A stretch of 64,000 nt of DNA from an uncultured Thalassolituus sp. (GCF_950066645.1 NZ_CATMFB010000002.1:124001-188000); one strand, 5' to 3'. Shown: positions 25,405 to 34,282, counted from the first letter of the stretch. Notes: generated by a model from the letters alone, not told the origin. Made by a program: numbers and translations.

Positions 25405-25908
25405 TCAGAGCCGATCCAGCAATTCCGGGTGATAGTCGTCAACACTGATGTTGAGGCCGGATTCTTCCAGCTGATCACGCAGATCACTCAGCTCTTTGGA
25501 CAGCTCGCTCATGGTAAGCGTGTTGTCGTCCAGATCGTAGACCTGCCGCGAGCCTTCGAGGTTGTAAAGGCGGATAATCATGGCCTCTCTGCGCCCCTCC
25601 TGTACCGCCGCATCCAGCTTTTTCTGGGCGCGGTAAATACGGTTCAGCTCCTGCTTGAGCTTCCAGACATAGTGCACTTCATCAAAATATTCTGTATCAC
25701 GCAGACGGAAGAGCACCAGAGTCACTATACCCACAGCGGTCGCTACCCCGGCTGCGTTGAGCCAGAAACTGGATTCACCCGCCGCAAAAAGATAACGGTA
25801 TAATTCAGATGAACTCAATGCGATAACGAACAGACCGGCAATCATGCTCCACTGGATGCGTGAGCGGCGCTCCTGATAGGTCGCTTTATCAATTTTTCTT
25901 AGCTTCAT
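25405..25908 (-). CDS. DUF3087 inner membrane protein
   Basis: A 167-residue protein with two transmembrane helices (residues ~20-40 and ~48-67: SMIAGLFVIALSS and AAGVATAVGIVTLVLF), a basic N-terminus (MKLRKIDKATYQERRSR) and a helical cytosolic domain (YVWKLKQELNRIYRAQKKLDAAV). This fits DUF3087, a family in marine gammaproteobacteria of unknown role. The ribosome binding site is GGAGAG. It precedes thrC by 76 bases in the same direction. Confidence 0.8.
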   Translation of the reverse strand: MKLRKIDKATYQERRSRIQWSMIAGLFVIALSSSELYRYLFAAGESSFWLNAAGVATAVGIVTLVLFRLRDTEYFDEVHYVWKLKQELNRIYRAQKKLDAAVQEGRREAMIIRLYNLEGSRQVYDLDDNTLTMSELSKELSDLRDQLEESGLNISVDDYHPELLDRL

Positions 25909-26063
25909 GGCTCTCTCCTTACTACAGGGTGGCGAGAATAGCGACTCTGAGTCCGTGATGAAACTTTATATCGCGGCAATTCCCGGCAATGGCACATTTA
26001 ACACGTTACAGGCTCGTAGCGCCGGGATAAGCTACACCGCAAACAACATAATGTGGAGTTTCC

Positions 26064-27179
26064 ATGAGCAAAATAGACGCCCTCTTTCAGCCAGTCACCC
26101 TGGGCCCTCTTGAATTGTCCAACCGGATAGTGATGGCGCCTATGACCCGGACCTATTCACCGGGTAACGTTCCCAACGACCTTAACGTCGCCTACTACGA
26201 ACGTCGGGCGAAAAATGAAGTTGGCCTGATCATTACTGAAGGTACCTGCATTGGGCACAAGGCTGCTAATGGTTATCCCCGCGTCCCGTTCATATACGGC
26301 GAAGAAGCGCTCGCAGGCTGGAAGAAAGTCGTCGATGCTGTTCATGCTGCAGGCGGGAAAATCGCTCCACAGCTCTGGCATGTAGGTGCCGTGCGCAAAG
26401 AAGGAGTTGAGCCAGACCCATCAGTACCCGGCTACAGCCCTTCCGGTCTGTTTAAACCCGGAAAAGAAACCGGCGTTGCAATGACCAAACAAGATATTCA
26501 GGAAGTCGTCGAGGCGTTTGCTCAGGCCGCTGAAGATTCAAAACGCATAGGGTTTGATGCCGTTGAAGTACACGGTGCGCATGGCTATCTGGTCGATCAG
26601 TTCTTCTGGGAAGGCAGCAACCAACGTGACGATGAGTATGGCGGCGATCTGGTCGCCCGAACCCGTTTCGCCTGTGAAATTGTGATGGCGATCCGTGAGC
26701 GTGTGGGTCCGGATTTTCCGATCATCTTCCGTTTTTCACAGTGGAAGCAACAGGACTATAACGCCCGTCTGTGTAACACCCCGGAAGAACTGGAGTCCTT
26801 CCTCAAGCCCCTCGTCAATGCCGGTGTGGATATCTTCCACTGCTCTACCCGTCGTTTCTGGGAAAAAGAGTTCGAAGGTTCAGATCTCAACCTGGCAGGC
26901 TGGACGAAACAGATTACAGGCAAGCCAGTGATCACCGTCGGCAGTGTCGGCCTGAACGCCAGTTTTATTGATGAAGACAAACGCGATATGGTCGACGCCT
27001 CTGGCGTTGCCAGCGGTAATATCGAAGAACTCGCAGAACGCCTTGCAAACGAAGAGTTTGAGCTGGTCGCCGTCGGCCGTGCTCTGTTGCAGGACCCGGA
27101 ATGGGTTATAAAAGTACGCGAGGGGCGCTTTGATGAGCTGAGCGATTACAGCAAAAAATCGCTGATGGAACTCAAGTAA
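26064..27179 (+). CDS. NADH:flavin oxidoreductase, old yellow enzyme family
   Basis: A 371-residue FMN-dependent TIM barrel. Landmarks: LFQPVTLGPLELSNRIVMAPMTR at the N-terminus (see LSNRIVMAPMTR), EVGLIITEGT, APQLWHVG, EVHGAHGYLVDQFFW, and TVGSVG with VAVGRALLQDPEW near the C-terminus, which hold the phosphate of FMN. The HGAHGYL motif is the active-site His pair region. These enzymes reduce activated alkenes and xenobiotics with NAD(P)H. GTGGAG lies five bases before the ATG. Physiological substrate cannot be told. It is divergent from the DUF3087 gene. Confidence 0.93.
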   Translation: MSKIDALFQPVTLGPLELSNRIVMAPMTRTYSPGNVPNDLNVAYYERRAKNEVGLIITEGTCIGHKAANGYPRVPFIYGEEALAGWKKVVDAVHAAGGKIAPQLWHVGAVRKEGVEPDPSVPGYSPSGLFKPGKETGVAMTKQDIQEVVEAFAQAAEDSKRIGFDAVEVHGAHGYLVDQFFWEGSNQRDDEYGGDLVARTRFACEIVMAIRERVGPDFPIIFRFSQWKQQDYNARLCNTPEELESFLKPLVNAGVDIFHCSTRRFWEKEFEGSDLNLAGWTKQITGKPVITVGSVGLNASFIDEDKRDMVDASGVASGNIEELAERLANEEFELVAVGRALLQDPEWVIKVREGRFDELSDYSKKSLMELK

Positions 27180-27190
27180 ATCCAGTACAA

Positions 27191-27226
27191 GGATAGGGTA
27201 TACTGCCCCACACAGTTACCCTATCC
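27191..27226 (+). promoter_or_regulatory. Inverted repeat in the leader of the DEAD-box helicase gene
   Basis: Perfect 10-base arms, GGATAGGGTA (27191-27200) and TACCCTATCC (27217-27226), 16-base loop, no T-run. It lies 14 bases before the helicase ATG, which lacks a Shine-Dalgarno sequence; the bases before the ATG read GGCCCTCCTG. Confidence 0.6.
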
Positions 27227-27239
27227 TGCGGCCCTCCTG

Positions 27240-28550
27240 ATGACCTCGTTCGATCTCTTCAAGCTCTCACCTGTACTGCAGAACAACCTGAAACAACTTA
27301 AATATCTGGAGACTACTCCGGTTCAGGAGAAAGCAATCCCTCTCGCTCTGAAAGGTCGCGACCTGATGGCGTCAGCGCAGACAGGTACAGGTAAAACCGC
27401 CGCTTTCACGCTCCCTGTTCTCGAGTGTATGGCCACTACGCGTATCTCAGGCCCGACGTCAGTCAGAGCACTGATACTGGTCCCTACCCGGGAGCTGGCT
27501 GAACAGGTGCTTCAGGCTGTACTGAAATACAGTCAGGGGCTGCCATTTAAGAGTTATGCGGTATACGGCGGAGTTGCCCTCAACCCTCAGATCGCGGCGG
27601 TGAAAGAAGGCGTTGATATTCTGGTAGCCACACCGGGGCGACTGCTGGATCTGTACCGCCAGAACGTATTGGAATTCCCAGATCTTAAATATCTGATACT
27701 CGACGAAGCAGACCGTATGCTGGATCTGGGCTTTGCGGATGAGCTGGATGACCTGTTCTGCGCCTTTCCGAAGCGCCGCCAGACCCTGCTGTTCTCGGCC
27801 ACGTTCTCTCCGCGAATTAAAGAGTTGGCGAAAGAATTGTTGCGCGATCCTGCCATGATCGAAATAGCAGCACCTAACACTGCTGCAGAGACAGTCATCC
27901 AACGCGTTATTCCGGTGGATAAAAAGCGTAAAACCGAATTATTAGAGCATCTCATTAAAAAGCACGGCGAGAAGCAGGCGCTGATATTTGTGAAAATGCG
28001 CAGGCAGGTCGACGAGCTTGAAAATCTGTTCAGCGAGGCAGGATACAGCGTCGCTGGTCTTCACGGCGAAAAGTCTCAGGCCACGCGTAATGCCACCATG
28101 CAGGCCTTCAAAGAGGGAGCGATTAGTATTCTTATTGCCACAGATGTTGCTGCTCGCGGTCTGGATGTTGATGATCTGCCTCTAGTCATCAATGTCGACT
28201 TACCGTTCAACGCCGAAGACTATGTCCACAGAATCGGACGCAGCGGCCGCAAAGGCAAAACAGGCTCGGCAATTTCGCTGGTGACCGCCGATGAAGTAAA
28301 TCAGCTGGCAGCGATCGAAGCACTGACCGGCGCCTTGATTCCGCGTCACAATGAAGCAGGATTCGAACCAGCACACAAGCTGCCAGAAACGCAGTCAGGC
28401 GGGATTCTAGTATCGAAAAATCGCACCGCCAATGCTCCCGGAAAGCGAACAGCGCCATCAGGGAGAGGCGGAGGTCCCCGCATGTTCGATCATTCCGACG
28501 ATGGCCGTTCAGGCAGAAATAAAGACCGCAGAAAACGCAGAAAAAAGTAA
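27240..28550 (+). CDS. DEAD-box ATP-dependent RNA helicase (RhlE/SrmB-like)
   Basis: A 436-residue helicase with all motifs: Q motif TPVQEKAIP, I AQTGTGKT (residues ~46-53), Ia PTRELAEQ, GG, Ib TPGRL, II DEAD in LILDEADRMLDLGF, III SAT, IV ALIFVKMRR, V TDVAARGLD and VI HRIGRSGRKG. The C-terminal tail after residue ~385 is basic and Gly/Arg-rich (RTAPSGRGGGPR, KDRRKRRKK), typical of RhlE/SrmB-type proteins that act on rRNA during ribosome assembly or in cold adaptation. It follows the oxidoreductase by 60 bases. Subfamily is not certain. Confidence 0.94.
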   Translation: MTSFDLFKLSPVLQNNLKQLKYLETTPVQEKAIPLALKGRDLMASAQTGTGKTAAFTLPVLECMATTRISGPTSVRALILVPTRELAEQVLQAVLKYSQGLPFKSYAVYGGVALNPQIAAVKEGVDILVATPGRLLDLYRQNVLEFPDLKYLILDEADRMLDLGFADELDDLFCAFPKRRQTLLFSATFSPRIKELAKELLRDPAMIEIAAPNTAAETVIQRVIPVDKKRKTELLEHLIKKHGEKQALIFVKMRRQVDELENLFSEAGYSVAGLHGEKSQATRNATMQAFKEGAISILIATDVAARGLDVDDLPLVINVDLPFNAEDYVHRIGRSGRKGKTGSAISLVTADEVNQLAAIEALTGALIPRHNEAGFEPAHKLPETQSGGILVSKNRTANAPGKRTAPSGRGGGPRMFDHSDDGRSGRNKDRRKRRKK

Positions 28551-28589
28551 CCCTGGAATTCGGAATGCACTCGCTAAGGCCTGCATTAT

Positions 28590-28832
28590 TCAGGGCTCTG
28601 GTTGCTCCAGCTCCTGTATGACATAGTCGGCCTCCAGGATTTTTTCCTGGATGCACCTGTGCGCATCCTGCAATCCCCGGTTATAGAAAGTACCGCCCAG
28701 CTCCTTCGAAAAGAACTGAATCAGAAATTCAGCATCAAAACTACCAATGTCCTGATGTAACTCGTCTTCAAAATAGCGCTTAATTCTGGCTACCATGTTG
28801 TCCGTCTGTTCTCTGCTGAACTCAATATCCAT
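28590..28832 (-). CDS. DUF2164 family protein
   Basis: An 80-residue acidic, helical protein (MDIEFSREQTDNMVARIKRYFEDELHQDIGSFDAEFLIQFF, landmarks KRYFEDEL and GSFDAEFLI). This fits DUF2164, small cytosolic proteins of unknown function that are widespread in bacteria. The gene is 12 bases after the GNAT gene on the same strand, so the two are probably cotranscribed. It converges on the helicase gene with 39 bases between stops and no recognisable terminator. Confidence 0.82.
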   Translation of the reverse strand: MDIEFSREQTDNMVARIKRYFEDELHQDIGSFDAEFLIQFFSKELGGTFYNRGLQDAHRCIQEKILEADYVIQELEQPEP

Positions 28833-28844
28833 TACGCCCCCGCG

Positions 28845-29246
28845 TTAGTTTTTCTGGTAGACCCAACACCGCTCACTTCGTTCAAAGCCCAGGGGCTCAT
28901 AGTAATGATTGGCTGACGGTGCTGCGATAAGAATTATTTTACAGCCCGCCTCAAGAGCATCTGCTGTGTGTTTCAGAAGAGCCTGGCCCAGTCCTTGTCT
29001 CTGATAATCACTATCAACAGCGAGATCAGACAGATAGCAGGCGTAATGAAAATCCGTCATGCTCCGCGCAATGCCCACCAACGTTTCGCCGTCCCATACG
29101 CTGATGATCAGGTTTGCATGTTCGAGCATACCTTCGAGACAGACCTGATTATCGAGGGGACGACGTTCGCCCAGTGTCGAGCGTTCGAGAAGGCTGCGGA
29201 ATTCATCGACAGAGATCCGGACATTTTTCCGGAAGCTGAATGGCAT
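28845..29246 (-). CDS. GNAT-family N-acetyltransferase
   Basis: A 133-residue GNAT domain. Visible landmarks: LIISVWDGETLVGIAR (beta strands 2-3), YLSDLAVDSDYQRQGLGQALL (motif A with the acetyl-CoA loop Q-R-Q-G-L-G), and HYYEPLGFER near the end (motif B). It acetylates an amino group of an unknown small molecule or protein. The start MPFSFRKN at 29246 has GGA nine bases upstream; an ATG three codons earlier is possible. It is cotranscribed with the DUF2164 gene. Confidence 0.88.
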   Translation of the reverse strand: MPFSFRKNVRISVDEFRSLLERSTLGERRPLDNQVCLEGMLEHANLIISVWDGETLVGIARSMTDFHYACYLSDLAVDSDYQRQGLGQALLKHTADALEAGCKIILIAAPSANHYYEPLGFERSERCWVYQKN

Positions 29247-29308
29247 GGGACACATCCTGGTGTTTTAGTCGTCCACCAGCATACGGCGCTGGCCGCTCAA
29301 AACCAAAC

Positions 29309-29959
29309 TCAGTATTCACTGAAAGAAATAATGCGGGCTTCCTGATCAACTGCCGTCAGTGTGGTTGCCGTCGCATAAAACAGACTACCGCGGAAAAGCA
29401 TACCGGTATCGTGCTGACAATTGCCCTGAAACAGATAGCACAAAGCTCCTTCCGGCAGTGAAAATACGTCACCGGCCTGCCTGACAGAAACAACAACCCG
29501 CCAGCGATCCTGTTGGCAGATATCAGTATCACCGGACTCAGGGTCGAATATCGTCAATGTCGGACCCGGCAGGACCTCGCTGCCGGGATGCAACCAGATC
29601 TGCACCATCCCTGCGACATCGTCATCCGGATTTATTTCATTGTGGCTGAAGCCCGAAGCTCCAGAACACTGCAGCATCACCTGCCCGGCGACGACATCCC
29701 CCTGCTCTCCTGCAGTACCCTCATGTCTGATGCGTCCGCGGGTAATGATGCTGATGATATTAATATTGCTGTGCGAATGACGCCCGGTAGAACCGCCCGG
29801 TCGGAACGCTGCATGCGCAAGGTAGCGTAGCGGTCCTTCCCCCTGCCAGGTGTCTTCACGCTTCTGGTCACCAAACTCGCGACTGTCCATCACGAGAATT
29901 CGCTCTCGGATGCCACCAAAACTCAGGATATCCAGATCGTCGTAATGCAGTATTTTCAA
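29309..29959 (-). CDS. Pirin family cupin protein
   Basis: A 216-residue pirin-like bicupin resembling E. coli YhhW: LAHAAFRPGGSTGRHSHSNINIISIITRGRIRHE carries the metal-binding histidines (landmarks GRHSHSN, ITRGRIRHE), with a conserved Glu following in SHNEIN, then a second, weaker cupin from residue ~140. YhhW is a quercetin dioxygenase in vitro; the natural role of pirins is not settled. Start is a TTG at 29959, directly after the yjbQ stop; GGTGA in the last codons of yjbQ is its ribosome binding site, so translation is coupled. Confidence 0.87.
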   Translation of the reverse strand: MKILHYDDLDILSFGGIRERILVMDSREFGDQKREDTWQGEGPLRYLAHAAFRPGGSTGRHSHSNINIISIITRGRIRHEGTAGEQGDVVAGQVMLQCSGASGFSHNEINPDDDVAGMVQIWLHPGSEVLPGPTLTIFDPESGDTDICQQDRWRVVVSVRQAGDVFSLPEGALCYLFQGNCQHDTGMLFRGSLFYATATTLTAVDQEARIISFSEY

Positions 29960-30379
29960 CTATTCACCCTGTAACGTCAGAATCACCCGGCGGCTGCCGC
30001 CATAATTCCTGTGTTCACACAGATAAATCCCCTGCCAGGTGCCCAGGTTAAGCTCACCGTCGGTCACTGGAATCGTGAGTGACGGGCCGAGAATGCTGGA
30101 TTTAATATGAGCAGGAAGGTCGTCCGACCCTTCAAGAGTATGTTGATAGAATGGCTGATTTTCAGGCACCAGACGGTTAAACACCGATTCAAAATCGGTG
30201 CGCACCGTCGGATCAGCGTTTTCATTGATCGTCAGGGACGCGGACGTATGCTGAATAAAGACATGCAGTAATCCGACCGACACCCGGCGAACCTCTGGAA
30301 TCGCCTGTTCAATATCGTGAGTAATTAAGTGGAAACCACGGGATCGTGATTTTAGTTGCAGGGTTTTCTGGGTCCACAT
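29960..30379 (-). CDS. yjbQ: YjbQ/UPF0047 family protein
   Basis: A 139-residue protein with the family signature: [43 protein letters not shown] (landmarks [16 protein letters not shown]), [45 protein letters not shown]. The three conserved histidines and the Asp of the metal site are present. YjbQ proteins show weak thiamine-phosphate synthase activity but no agreed physiological function. It forms a two-gene unit with the pirin gene. A palindromic repeat lies just upstream. Confidence 0.93.
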   Translation of the reverse strand: MWTQKTLQLKSRSRGFHLITHDIEQAIPEVRRVSVGLLHVFIQHTSASLTINENADPTVRTDFESVFNRLVPENQPFYQHTLEGSDDLPAHIKSSILGPSLTIPVTDGELNLGTWQGIYLCEHRNYGGSRRVILTLQGE

Positions 30380-30460
30380 AGAAGTATATCCCGGGGCGGA
30401 GGTTAGACGTCTGAGGGCGAAACGCGGTGATGCCGGATACTGAGTAGGAGCGTCAGCGAG

Positions 30461-30556
30461 GCTGCAACAACAAGGCGCAGAGTTTTATGGAAGCGGAGCG
30501 TATTGTAATACGTGAGCATTCCAGAAAACTCTGCAACACAGTTGTTGCAACGCAGC
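30461..30556. repeat. Long imperfect palindromic intergenic element
   Basis: About 96 bases that fold back on themselves. Core CGTATT GT AATACG (30499-30512), then arms GGAA..TTCC, CGCAGAGTTTT (30477-30486 region) against AAAACTCTGC (30525-30534), and TGCAACAAC (30463-30471) against GTTGTTGCA (30541-30549). It lies between ffh (upstream) and yjbQ (downstream), both on the minus strand. The build is that of a dispersed palindromic repeat or small non-autonomous element; no second copy is in this window. Confidence 0.7.
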
Positions 30557-30574
30557 TAGCTTCGGGCCAGATGC

Positions 30575-31978
30575 TTAGCGCATCATCGGTGGCATGCCCC
30601 CTGGCGGCATACCACCACCCGGGCCGCCCATTCCACCCATACCGCCCATCGCACGCATCATTTTCTTCATGCCGCCTTTGCCGGTAACCTTTTTCATCAT
30701 CTTCTGCATCTGCTTGTGCTGCTTCAGAAGACGGTTAATGTCCTGAATTTCTGTTCCGGAACCGCGGGCAATACGCTTCTTGCGCGAGCCATTAATTTTG
30801 TCAGGGAAGCGACGCTCTTCGACTGTCATCGAAAAGATGATGGATTCCATCTGCTTAAACTGTTTCTCTGCGGCGTCAGTCTGCTTGGCCATCGCACCCA
30901 GATTGCCCATCCCGGGAAGCTTGTCCAGCATACCGGTGAGGCCACCCATATTCTTCATCTGCTGGATCTGATCCAGAAAATCTTCCAGATCGAAGCCCTT
31001 GCCGGTTTTCAGTTTTTTCGCCAGCTTATCGGCCTTGCTCTTATCGATCTTGCGCTCGGCTTCTTCGATCAGCGTCAGAACATCGCCAAGATCCAGAATC
31101 CGTGAGGCCACACGATCAGGGTGGAAAGGCTCGAGTGCTTCGGTTTTTTCACCCATACCCATAAATTTGATGGGCTTACCGGTGATATGTCTGACCGAAA
31201 GTGCCGCACCGCCACGGGCGTCACCGTCCGCCTTGGTAAGAACAACACCGGTCAGTGGCAGGGCTTCGTTAAACGCCTTAGCGGTGTTTGCTGCATCCTG
31301 ACCTGTCATGGCATCAACAACAAACAGGGTTTCAACCGGATTAATACCCGCATGCAGCGCTTTGATCTCGTCCATCATGTCCTGATCGACAGTGAGACGA
31401 CCGGCGGTGTCCACGAGGAGTACGTCATAACCACCGCGGCGGGCAGCGTCTATGGCGCCCTCTGCGATAGCAAGAGGCTTCTGATCCGCCGTCGACGGAT
31501 GGAATCTGGCACCGACAGAGTCTGCGAGGGTTTCCAACTGCTTGATCGCGGCCGGACGGTAGACGTCGGCTGACACCACCATGACCTTTTTCTTTTCGCG
31601 CTCAATCAGGAATTTAGCGAGTTTCCCCACTGTGGTGGTTTTACCCGCTCCCTGAAGGCCCGCCATCAGCACAACGGCTGGCGGCTGAGTAGCGAGGTTC
31701 AGCTTTTCATTCGCCTCACCCATCACGCTCTGCAGCTCTTCATGAACGATCTTCAGGAAGACCTGTCCCGGGTTAAGGCTTTTCATCACCTCGGTGCCGA
31801 TAGCCCGCTCTTTTACCTGCTCGGTAAACGCCTTAACGACGGGCAGTGCTACGTCGGCTTCAAGCAGCGCCATGCGTACTTCACGCATAGTGCCTTTAAT
31901 GTTTTCATCCGTCAGTTTTGCCTGTCCGGTAATTCCTTTCAGGGCACTACTGAGTCGGTCGGTAAGGCTCTCAAACAT
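30575..31978 (-). CDS. ffh: Signal recognition particle protein Ffh
   Basis: A 467-residue GTPase that binds 4.5S RNA and signal sequences and delivers nascent membrane proteins to FtsY. N domain residues ~1-85; G domain with GLQGAGKTTTVGKLAKFL (G1, residues ~102-119), DVYRPAA, DTAGR (G3), TKADGD (G4) and a M domain from residue ~325 ending in a Met/Gly-rich tail (RAMGGMGGMGGPGGGMP), the usual signal-binding methionines. Start MFESLTDRL at 31978 fits the family; the frame stays open to 32239. It is divergent from ypjD as in E. coli. Confidence 0.97.
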   Translation of the reverse strand: MFESLTDRLSSALKGITGQAKLTDENIKGTMREVRMALLEADVALPVVKAFTEQVKERAIGTEVMKSLNPGQVFLKIVHEELQSVMGEANEKLNLATQPPAVVLMAGLQGAGKTTTVGKLAKFLIEREKKKVMVVSADVYRPAAIKQLETLADSVGARFHPSTADQKPLAIAEGAIDAARRGGYDVLLVDTAGRLTVDQDMMDEIKALHAGINPVETLFVVDAMTGQDAANTAKAFNEALPLTGVVLTKADGDARGGAALSVRHITGKPIKFMGMGEKTEALEPFHPDRVASRILDLGDVLTLIEEAERKIDKSKADKLAKKLKTGKGFDLEDFLDQIQQMKNMGGLTGMLDKLPGMGNLGAMAKQTDAAEKQFKQMESIIFSMTVEERRFPDKINGSRKKRIARGSGTEIQDINRLLKQHKQMQKMMKKVTGKGGMKKMMRAMGGMGGMGGPGGGMPPGGMPPMMR

Positions 31979-32013
31979 CTCGGTGACTCTGTCTGTACAT
32001 ATAAAGAAGGGAG

Positions 32014-32043
32014 AGTATAACGCGATGAACCAAGTCTCCCCAA
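32014..32043 (-). promoter_or_regulatory. Candidate ffh promoter
   Basis: Read on the minus strand: -35 TTGGGG (32043-32038), 18-base spacer, -10 TATACT (32019-32014), about 30 bases before the ffh start. The -10 is a 5/6 match. Confidence 0.45.
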
Positions 32044-32124
32044 GTCCGGTGCTTCTGTCATTTCCACCACTTCCGTGAGCCGGCACCTTGTGCGACACTG
32101 ACGCCCTCTGTTTGAGGAAGATAC

Positions 32125-32922
32125 ATGACAGGTAAGCTGTTGGCGGTTGTAGCCGCCGCTCTCTACATCGCCGGGGCCTGGCGTCAATGGCAGACTGCCC
32201 GTGGTGCTGCCCCCTCAGCGCGTGGACAACTCCTGTCACTGACAGGCGCAGGCGCCCTGTTCCACCTTGCGTCGTTGTCGTTCACTTTTATTACCCCGCA
32301 GGGCCCGAATCTGGCCATGTTTCAGGTCGGCTCACTGATTTCACTGGTTGTCGTACTTCTGTTGCTGTTCTCTGCCTGGAAGAAGCCTGTCGACAATCTG
32401 TTTATTGGCCTGGTACCCATGGCCGCCGTCATCGCTCTGATCGCGGCATCGGTTGATCACCATGTTTTTATCAGCAATGTCAGCTACGCCCTGGTGTGGC
32501 ATATCCTCCTGTCGATACTGGCGTTCAGTCTGTTTACCATTGCCTCTGTACAGGCCATCCTCGTGATGCTGCAGGACCAGCAGTTACGCCAGCATAAAAC
32601 GCGCGGCCTGCTGAGATCGCTACCCCCTCTGCAGACAATGGATGCACTGCTGTTTGAAATGATCTGGCTGGGCATCATTCTGCTGAGTGCCGCCTTTGCT
32701 ATTGGCTGGCCCGTCGTAGTTGATCTCAAAGCTCAGCACCTCGTCCATAAAGTAGCCTTTGCAACCATTGGCTGGGCCGTGTTCGCCACCCTGCTCTTCG
32801 GACGTTACCGTTTTGGCTGGAGAGGCCCGGTTGCCGGCAAGTGGACAATCACAGGAACCGCTTTTCTGATTCTGGCGTACTTCGGAAGCCAGTTCGTTCT
32901 GGAGTACATTCTGGCCAGATAA
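32125..32922 (+). CDS. ypjD: YpjD/CcsA-like cytochrome c assembly family membrane protein
   Basis: A 265-residue inner-membrane protein with about eight helices and the layout of the CcmF/CcsA-like family, with conserved histidines in SYALVWHILLSILAFSLF (residues ~122-140) and AQHLVHKVAFATIGW (residues ~205-220). The WWD haem-handling loop of true CcsA is not evident. In E. coli ypjD lies divergent from ffh and before yfjD; the same order is seen here, which supports the identification. The role in haem handling is unproven. Confidence 0.87.
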   Translation: MTGKLLAVVAAALYIAGAWRQWQTARGAAPSARGQLLSLTGAGALFHLASLSFTFITPQGPNLAMFQVGSLISLVVVLLLLFSAWKKPVDNLFIGLVPMAAVIALIAASVDHHVFISNVSYALVWHILLSILAFSLFTIASVQAILVMLQDQQLRQHKTRGLLRSLPPLQTMDALLFEMIWLGIILLSAAFAIGWPVVVDLKAQHLVHKVAFATIGWAVFATLLFGRYRFGWRGPVAGKWTITGTAFLILAYFGSQFVLEYILAR

Positions 32923-32933
32923 CAGGGGCCGGG

Positions 32934-32961
32934 TTGACAGTAACAACACAGTGCCTATGAT
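32934..32961 (+). promoter_or_regulatory. Promoter of the CorB-like gene
   Basis: A perfect -35 TTGACA (32934-32939), 16-base spacer, -10 TATGAT (32956-32961; 5/6), predicting transcription from about 32968, 25 bases before the TTG start codon. Confidence 0.7.
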
Positions 32962-32992
32962 GGCGGAATCTTTATAACGACAGGATTCCGTC

Positions 32993-34282
32993 TTGAACGA
33001 CGTTCCCTTAAGTGTGCTTTTCGGCATACTTGCTCTCCTGATCATTCTGTCAGGATTTTTCTCCAGTTCCGAAACGGGCATGATGTCCCTGAACCGTTAC
33101 CGGCTACGCCACCTCGCCAGAAGCAAACACAAAGGCGCAGAACGGGCAGTAAAACTGCTGGAAAAGCCCGATCGTCTTATCGGTACCATCCTCACTGGTA
33201 ACAACCTGGTTAACTTTGCTGCGGCCGCTCTCGCCACCATTATCAGCCAGCGTCTCTGGCCTGATAACCCGGATCTTGCCGTCTTTGTAAACACGATACT
33301 CTTCACACTGATCGTGCTGATCTTCGCTGAGCTGACGCCTAAAACTCTGGCCGCCATTGCTCCCGAGAAGATCGCGTTTCCGGCCTCACGGATTCTGATC
33401 GGACTGCAGTGGGCGCTGCATCCGGCCGTCTGGTTCGTAAACACCATTGCCAACGCTCTGCTGCGTCTTATCCGGATCGATGTAAACAACGCCACGCCAG
33501 ACAACCTCAGCACCGAAGAACTGCGTACGGTCGTGCGCGAAGCCGGCTCTATGATTCCGAAGCGCCACCAGCACATGCTGATCTCTATTCTTGATCTGGA
33601 AAAGATGACGGTTAACGACATCATGGTTCCGCGCAATGAGATCATCGGTATCAACCTGGAAGATCCACTGGGCGATATCATTCAGCAGCTGCGGACCACT
33701 CAGCACACCCGCCTGCCGGTATACCGTGGCGACATTAATGATGTTGTTGGTGTGCTTCATACCCGCAACATCAGCCGGTTTCTGTCATCTGGTGAGTACC
33801 TGAAACAGGACATCGAAAAACTGAGTCGTGAGCCCTACTTCATTCCGGAAAGTACGCCACTGCATACGCAGCTGTTTAACTTCCAGAAGTACCAGCGTCG
33901 TATCGCACTGGTCGTCGATGAATACGGCGATGTGCAGGGCATCTGTACCCTGGAAGATATCCTCGAAGAAATCGTGGGCGAGTTTACCACTGACGTGGCC
34001 TCAAGCAGCTCGCCTGATGTCCATCCTCAGGACGACGGCAGCTTTATCATCGACGGTACGGCATTTGTCCGCGACGTGAATAAGACCATGCACTGGGACC
34101 TTCCTACCGACGGTCCTAAGTCTGTCAGCGGTATGATCGTTGAGTACCTGGAGCATATTCCTGAAGCGCCGGTCTGCCTGCGCATGGGACGCTACCGGAT
34201 CGAGATCATGCAGATCAAAGACAACACCATCCGCAGCGCGAAAGTCACCTTCGATCCGAAATTCCGCGACGCGGACGATTGA
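32993..34282 (+). CDS. yfjD: CorB/CNNM-type membrane protein with CBS and transporter-associated domains
   Basis: A 429-residue HlyC/CorC (UPF0053) family protein. DUF21/CNNM membrane domain at residues ~1-190 with SGFFSSSETGMMSLNRYRLRHLA and EKPDRLIGTILTGNNLVNFAA; a pair of CBS domains at ~200-330 (NDIMVPRNEIIGI, THTRLPVYRGDINDVVGVLHTR fragments, RIALVVDEYGDVQGICTLEDILEEIVGE fragments); and a C-terminal CorC_HlyC domain. CNNM/CorB proteins export Mg2+ with ATP-bound CBS control. Start is TTG with AGGA eight bases upstream and a strong promoter. E. coli yfjD is in the same place beside ypjD. Confidence 0.93.
   Translation: MNDVPLSVLFGILALLIILSGFFSSSETGMMSLNRYRLRHLARSKHKGAERAVKLLEKPDRLIGTILTGNNLVNFAAAALATIISQRLWPDNPDLAVFVNTILFTLIVLIFAELTPKTLAAIAPEKIAFPASRILIGLQWALHPAVWFVNTIANALLRLIRIDVNNATPDNLSTEELRTVVREAGSMIPKRHQHMLISILDLEKMTVNDIMVPRNEIIGINLEDPLGDIIQQLRTTQHTRLPVYRGDINDVVGVLHTRNISRFLSSGEYLKQDIEKLSREPYFIPESTPLHTQLFNFQKYQRRIALVVDEYGDVQGICTLEDILEEIVGEFTTDVASSSSPDVHPQDDGSFIIDGTAFVRDVNKTMHWDLPTDGPKSVSGMIVEYLEHIPEAPVCLRMGRYRIEIMQIKDNTIRSAKVTFDPKFRDADD

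Noticed and set aside
27191-27226. Terminator of the old yellow enzyme gene
   Set aside because: The hairpin has no T-run and a long loop, and is placed at the start of the helicase gene, so a regulatory role fits better.
28360-28390. tRNA-like GATTCGAACC stretch
   Set aside because: Lies inside the helicase coding sequence and has no cloverleaf around it; I found no tRNA or rRNA gene in the window.
30487-30687. Plus-strand 66-residue open frame in the palindromic element
   Set aside because: Starts inside the hairpin and runs antisense into the ffh C-terminal coding region; no ribosome binding site.
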